From positions 1-24,201 of IMG/VR virus record IMGVR_UViG_3300042565_001014: a DNA stretch of 24,201 nt, one strand, 5' to 3'. This document shows positions 21,701-24,201 of this stretch, one piece after another (the first letter of the stretch is position 1; the number at the start of each line of letters is the position of its first letter). The stretch is from a virus. The notes beneath the pieces are model-generated. The model saw nothing but the letters and a program-made list of their open reading frames with translations, searched no databases and was not told where the DNA came from. The translations under genes and the position numbers were made by a program.

Positions 21701-22865
21701 ACAGAACCCGTAGGTGATCCCAGCCGCTCTCACCAACCATAAATGTCAGCGTGCCAGTTGACGATCGGCCACCACCGAGATTCTCCCACCAGACCGAACC
21801 GCCATCCATCGCTGGGCATTGAAAGTGAACTCGGGGACCGTGATCCACGACTGATAGATGGTGATAGTGACCAGTCACTAGGTAATCGGCATCACCAATC
21901 AAACTCTGCTGAAACGCATGGTCCTTCCACCAGTTCTGCTGCTTCTGCTGCGGTGTCGAACCACGACCGGCAATGTGCCCGTGATGGAAACCGACCCGAT
22001 ACCCGGCCACCTCTAACAGAACCTCGAGCCGGTCATCGGGGACGTGAAACCGGACGTGATCGAATGCCTCGGGATTGCTAGAGAGCACCTCTGCCAAAAC
22101 CTCGATTACGGCTACGTCATCGTTGTCCCCTGGCCCTGTGAAAGCCTTGCCGTCCTTCCGGTTCTCACCGTGATTGCCGGCTACGGCTGACACGACCATC
22201 GGTATACCGAGCCGTGATAGCTCCACAACCCAGTCACGGAGTAGCCGCCGAACGACGCGTACTTGTTGCCGCCTATCGAGCTCCACAGCAAACGTCTGTG
22301 TTGCGTAATGCCCATCGCAACCTTCAAGCAAGTCGCCCATGCCAACGAGATAGATGGCCTCGGGCCTCAGTTGCTTTGCTCGCGCCAGAACACGCTGACC
22401 AGACTCCACGACCCGCTGAACAGTTCCAGCTGTGCCATCACCATCAGCCTTTCCGATCTGCCAGTCTGACGGGCAGATGATAAGTGACCCGCTGCCGTCC
22501 TTCGCGATCGGTGCCTTCCAACGGCTCAATCCACGCAGCAACTCATCTACGTCGATCCGCTGGCCGGTGCGACGCGCCAGCCGCGCCTTGTACTGATAGT
22601 GCCAATCACCGTCGCCGCCCATCCAGCGGTTGACCAGCAGCGACCCATCAGCAATCTTCCAGGCATCAGGGTCCATCTGCCATCCGATCAGCAGCGATGT
22701 CTCGTCAGGCTCCTGATCGAATACAGCAGATACAGCCTCGGCAGTCTCACCAGATTCGACAACGTGAGGCTCCCAGCCGCTCGGAAAACCGTGCTTGCGT
22801 CGCGCTGCAGCCTGCTGCGCCTGCCGACCCTCATTCGGCTCAAGGTAATCACTCAGATGTGGCAT
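21699..22865 (-). CDS. Metallophosphoesterase (calcineurin/Mre11-like)
   Basis: The product has 388 residues with all hallmark metal-binding motifs of the calcineurin-like superfamily: SDWQIGK (Asp134), VGMGDLLEG (Asp178), AGNHGE (Asn231-His232), FHHGH (His294-297) and TGHYHH (332-336). Such enzymes cut phosphodiesters or phosphomonoesters with two metal ions; actinophage relatives are often described as Mre11-like nucleases, but the true substrate is unknown. The N-terminal 120 residues are an extra domain with GWQMDPDAWKIADGSLLVNR and DWHYQYKARL, not part of the catalytic fold. ATG 22865 is preferred; a TTG at 22883 would increase the overlap with the upstream small gene from 17 to 35 bases. 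It sits, unusually, between protease and capsid genes. Confidence 0.85.
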   Translation of the reverse strand: MPHLSDYLEPNEGRQAQQAAARRKHGFPSGWEPHVVESGETAEAVSAVFDQEPDETSLLIGWQMDPDAWKIADGSLLVNRWMGGDGDWHYQYKARLARRTGQRIDVDELLRGLSRWKAPIAKDGSGSLIICPSDWQIGKADGDGTAGTVQRVVESGQRVLARAKQLRPEAIYLVGMGDLLEGCDGHYATQTFAVELDRRQQVRVVRRLLRDWVVELSRLGIPMVVSAVAGNHGENRKDGKAFTGPGDNDDVAVIEVLAEVLSSNPEAFDHVRFHVPDDRLEVLLEVAGYRVGFHHGHIAGRGSTPQQKQQNWWKDHAFQQSLIGDADYLVTGHYHHLSVVDHGPRVHFQCPAMDGGSVWWENLGGGRSSTGTLTFMVGESGWDHLRVL

Positions 22866-23082
22866 CGATGCCGTTCCGAACAAACCAGTGATCCAGCATG
22901 TTCACTGTCACATGCTTGTAATCATCGCCAAACTCAGGGTTGTGATGCAGCCAGCGGACCATGCCGGTTGGGCCATGACTCCCTGACTTTCGGGCAGAAA
23001 CCAACTGGTCCCGAACCTCATCAGGCAACTCGTCAATCGCTGAACGCTTGCGCCTATGGTCCTCAAAGTCAGATAACCGCAC
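22849..23082 (-). CDS. Small putative DNA-binding protein paired with the phosphoesterase
   Basis: The product has 77 residues from GTG 23082, with AAGGGG six bases upstream. It begins MRLSDFEDHRRKRSAIDELP, followed by DEVRDQLVSARKSG and TGMVRWLHHNPEFG, then YKHVTVNMLDHWFVRNGID. The RRKRSxIDxLPxxVRxxL stretch recalls small phage proteins with a helix-turn-helix (DUF3486/Mu gp27-like, for example), and the second half could be the recognition helices. It overlaps the phosphoesterase gene by 17 bases, so the two are translationally coupled and probably work together. From memory, this pairing occurs in other actinophages. It may alternatively regulate the array at 21271-21359. Confidence 0.65.
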   Translation of the reverse strand: MRLSDFEDHRRKRSAIDELPDEVRDQLVSARKSGSHGPTGMVRWLHHNPEFGDDYKHVTVNMLDHWFVRNGIDATSE

Positions 23083-23104
23083 GAGTACCCCTTAGGGTTG
23101 TCGG

Positions 23105-24201
23105 TCAGGAAAGCCGGGCAGCGAGCCTCGTCACAGCATCATCAGTCAAGCCCAGCACCGAGACTAATGCCTCGAGCCTCGCCAAGCGGTGATCAACGTC
23201 TGACTGGCCGCAACCGCAATCTCTGGATTCAATACCAGCAGCAACCAACGCAGTCTGAACACCAGACGCAGCCAACCCTGCCTGAACCCGCGGGACTGGG
23301 AAGCCAGGGACGTTTACCGCCAATGCGGCGACTAGCTCCAAGTTGCCGCCCAGATAACGCCAGTCACCGGAAAGCGAACCAGCGCGAAGCTCCCGCACCT
23401 GCTCAGGCTTCACTCCGGTCCGCAAAGCACCAGCGAACCAGATCCCGAAATCGTCCTCGCCAACAGTCACGTCAGCGACAGCACAGCCAGTGTGCTCGTA
23501 GTGCGCGATGGCCGCAGCCGCACTCGTCCCTGGCGCTGTCGACGCATGGCCCGTGCTCATAGTCAGACAGCCAACCGGCACGTCAACTGGTTCGAAAAGG
23601 TCGCTGATCGCACGGCAGTATCCTGTCAGGAAGTACGCATACGCGCTGCCTGAGCGTGGCGGTGTCAGGCAGACATCGGCTGGCCTACCCGTATGGCAAG
23701 TCTCCCAAAGAGCCATGTGTCCGAATACCTGTCCATCATCAGTAACAGTCATCGGGCAAGGTGCGTCAAACAATGGATCTGCGAACCAGGCAGCCGGCGG
23801 TGTATCTGGCACAGCAGCCGCGACCAGCGCCTCCTGCTCAAAACGGATCATTGGTAGATGCCAGCGGTGCGCTGAGGCGACCTCCACGACTCGAGCCGAC
23901 TCAATCGCTTGGAACACAACGACTGACACCGCCCCAATCCGACCTTCTACAAGGTGCATGACGCCATCGTTGTCGTACTCAACGACCTCGTCACCAACCT
24001 CCATGCTGACGCCAGTCAAGAACCCGTCGCGAACCTCAGCAGCAACCTCACGACCAAGCTCCGTGTTCAGGTTGAGAGTGCCTCGAGCCACGATGATCGG
24101 CCCATCCTCGCCAACCATGCCGTCGAACGTGTCCAAAGTCAAACCGTCGAGTGACTCGACCCTGCCCAAAGCATCGAGCCGGCCCACACGCTGATTCGGA
24201 T
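23105..24201 (-). CDS. Capsid maturation protease (5' end outside window)
   Basis: At least 360 residues are visible. The frame remains open to the window edge; the GTG at 24187 has no ribosome-binding site, so the real start is probably upstream of the window. The N-terminal part (IIVARGTLNLNTELGREVAA, then FLTGVSMEVGDEV) fits the HK97-type prohead protease fold with a likely catalytic Ser in TGVSMEVGD. The second half is the conserved region of actinophage capsid maturation proteases: GHMALWETCHTG, VCLTPPRSGSAYAYF, VPVGCLTMSTGHAS, HYEHTGCAVADVTVGEDDFG and LELVAALAVNVPGFPVPR. It would cleave the scaffold part of the capsid protein during head maturation. The last residues (CGCGQSD and a short helix) may bind the capsid or portal. 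Confidence 0.85.
   Translation of the reverse strand, partial: PNQRVGRLDALGRVESLDGLTLDTFDGMVGEDGPIIVARGTLNLNTELGREVAAEVRDGFLTGVSMEVGDEVVEYDNDGVMHLVEGRIGAVSVVVFQAIESARVVEVASAHRWHLPMIRFEQEALVAAAVPDTPPAAWFADPLFDAPCPMTVTDDGQVFGHMALWETCHTGRPADVCLTPPRSGSAYAYFLTGYCRAISDLFEPVDVPVGCLTMSTGHASTAPGTSAAAAIAHYEHTGCAVADVTVGEDDFGIWFAGALRTGVKPEQVRELRAGSLSGDWRYLGGNLELVAALAVNVPGFPVPRVQAGLAASGVQTALVAAGIESRDCGCGQSDVDHRLARLEALVSVLGLTDDAVTRLAARLS

Noticed and set aside
21349-21717. 122-codon plus-strand frame in the non-coding region
   Set aside because: It would run against all other genes, has no ribosome-binding site, and resembles random translation.
23508-24194. 228-codon plus-strand frame opposite the protease gene
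   Set aside because: Ser/Thr/Arg-rich shadow of a conserved minus-strand protein without any family features.

Overview
The window is part of the genome of a tailed double-stranded DNA phage with a siphovirus-type long tail. It most likely infects an actinobacterium. The evidence is an actinophage-type capsid protease, capsid and head-tail connector set, an r1t-type holin beside a zinc amidase endolysin, an ERF annealase, frequent GTG starts and moderately high GC. Every supported gene lies on the minus strand, so transcription runs from high to low coordinates. No plus-strand gene, tRNA, CRISPR array, integrase or insertion sequence was found. Portal and terminase are probably just beyond the right edge, and further early genes beyond the left edge.

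In transcription order, the head region (24201 to 15953) holds a capsid maturation protease cut by the window edge, a small putative DNA-binding protein coupled to a calcineurin-type metallophosphoesterase, and a 697-base stretch without genes. That stretch carries an ordered array of operator-like palindromes and tandem 11-bp repeats. The major capsid protein with a long Ala/Glu-rich N-terminal part follows, then a conserved virion protein, a probable tail-tube protein, a head-tail adaptor, a gp10-like connector and a tail terminator. An accessory cassette (15913 to 13852) then interrupts the structural genes: a promoter, four small unknown genes, two perfect back-to-back hairpins and a single-stranded DNA-binding protein. 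Tail genes resume with two overlapping assembly chaperones, an 830-residue tape measure protein and three tail-tip proteins. The lysis genes (amidase, a membrane/coiled-coil protein, r1t-type holin) end at a strong hairpin at 4672-4708.

The left part (4625 to 1) is an early/middle-type operon: small unknown proteins, a conserved protein, a possible zinc-binding protein, the ERF annealase, a possible winged-helix protein and a C5-cytosine DNA methyltransferase, then the start of another gene. Its promoter, with leader and ribosome-binding region, is a near copy (23 identical bases at the core) of the promoter of the cassette inside the tail genes. The two blocks, which together hold SSB and ERF, are therefore probably co-regulated.

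The three most unusual things are: the methyltransferase gene, whose middle is open in a second same-strand frame that looks more protein-like than the methyltransferase frame and has five LPTP motifs; the four evenly spaced palindromes plus three 11-bp repeats upstream of the capsid gene; and the duplicated promoter/leader that places an early-type cassette inside the late tail genes.
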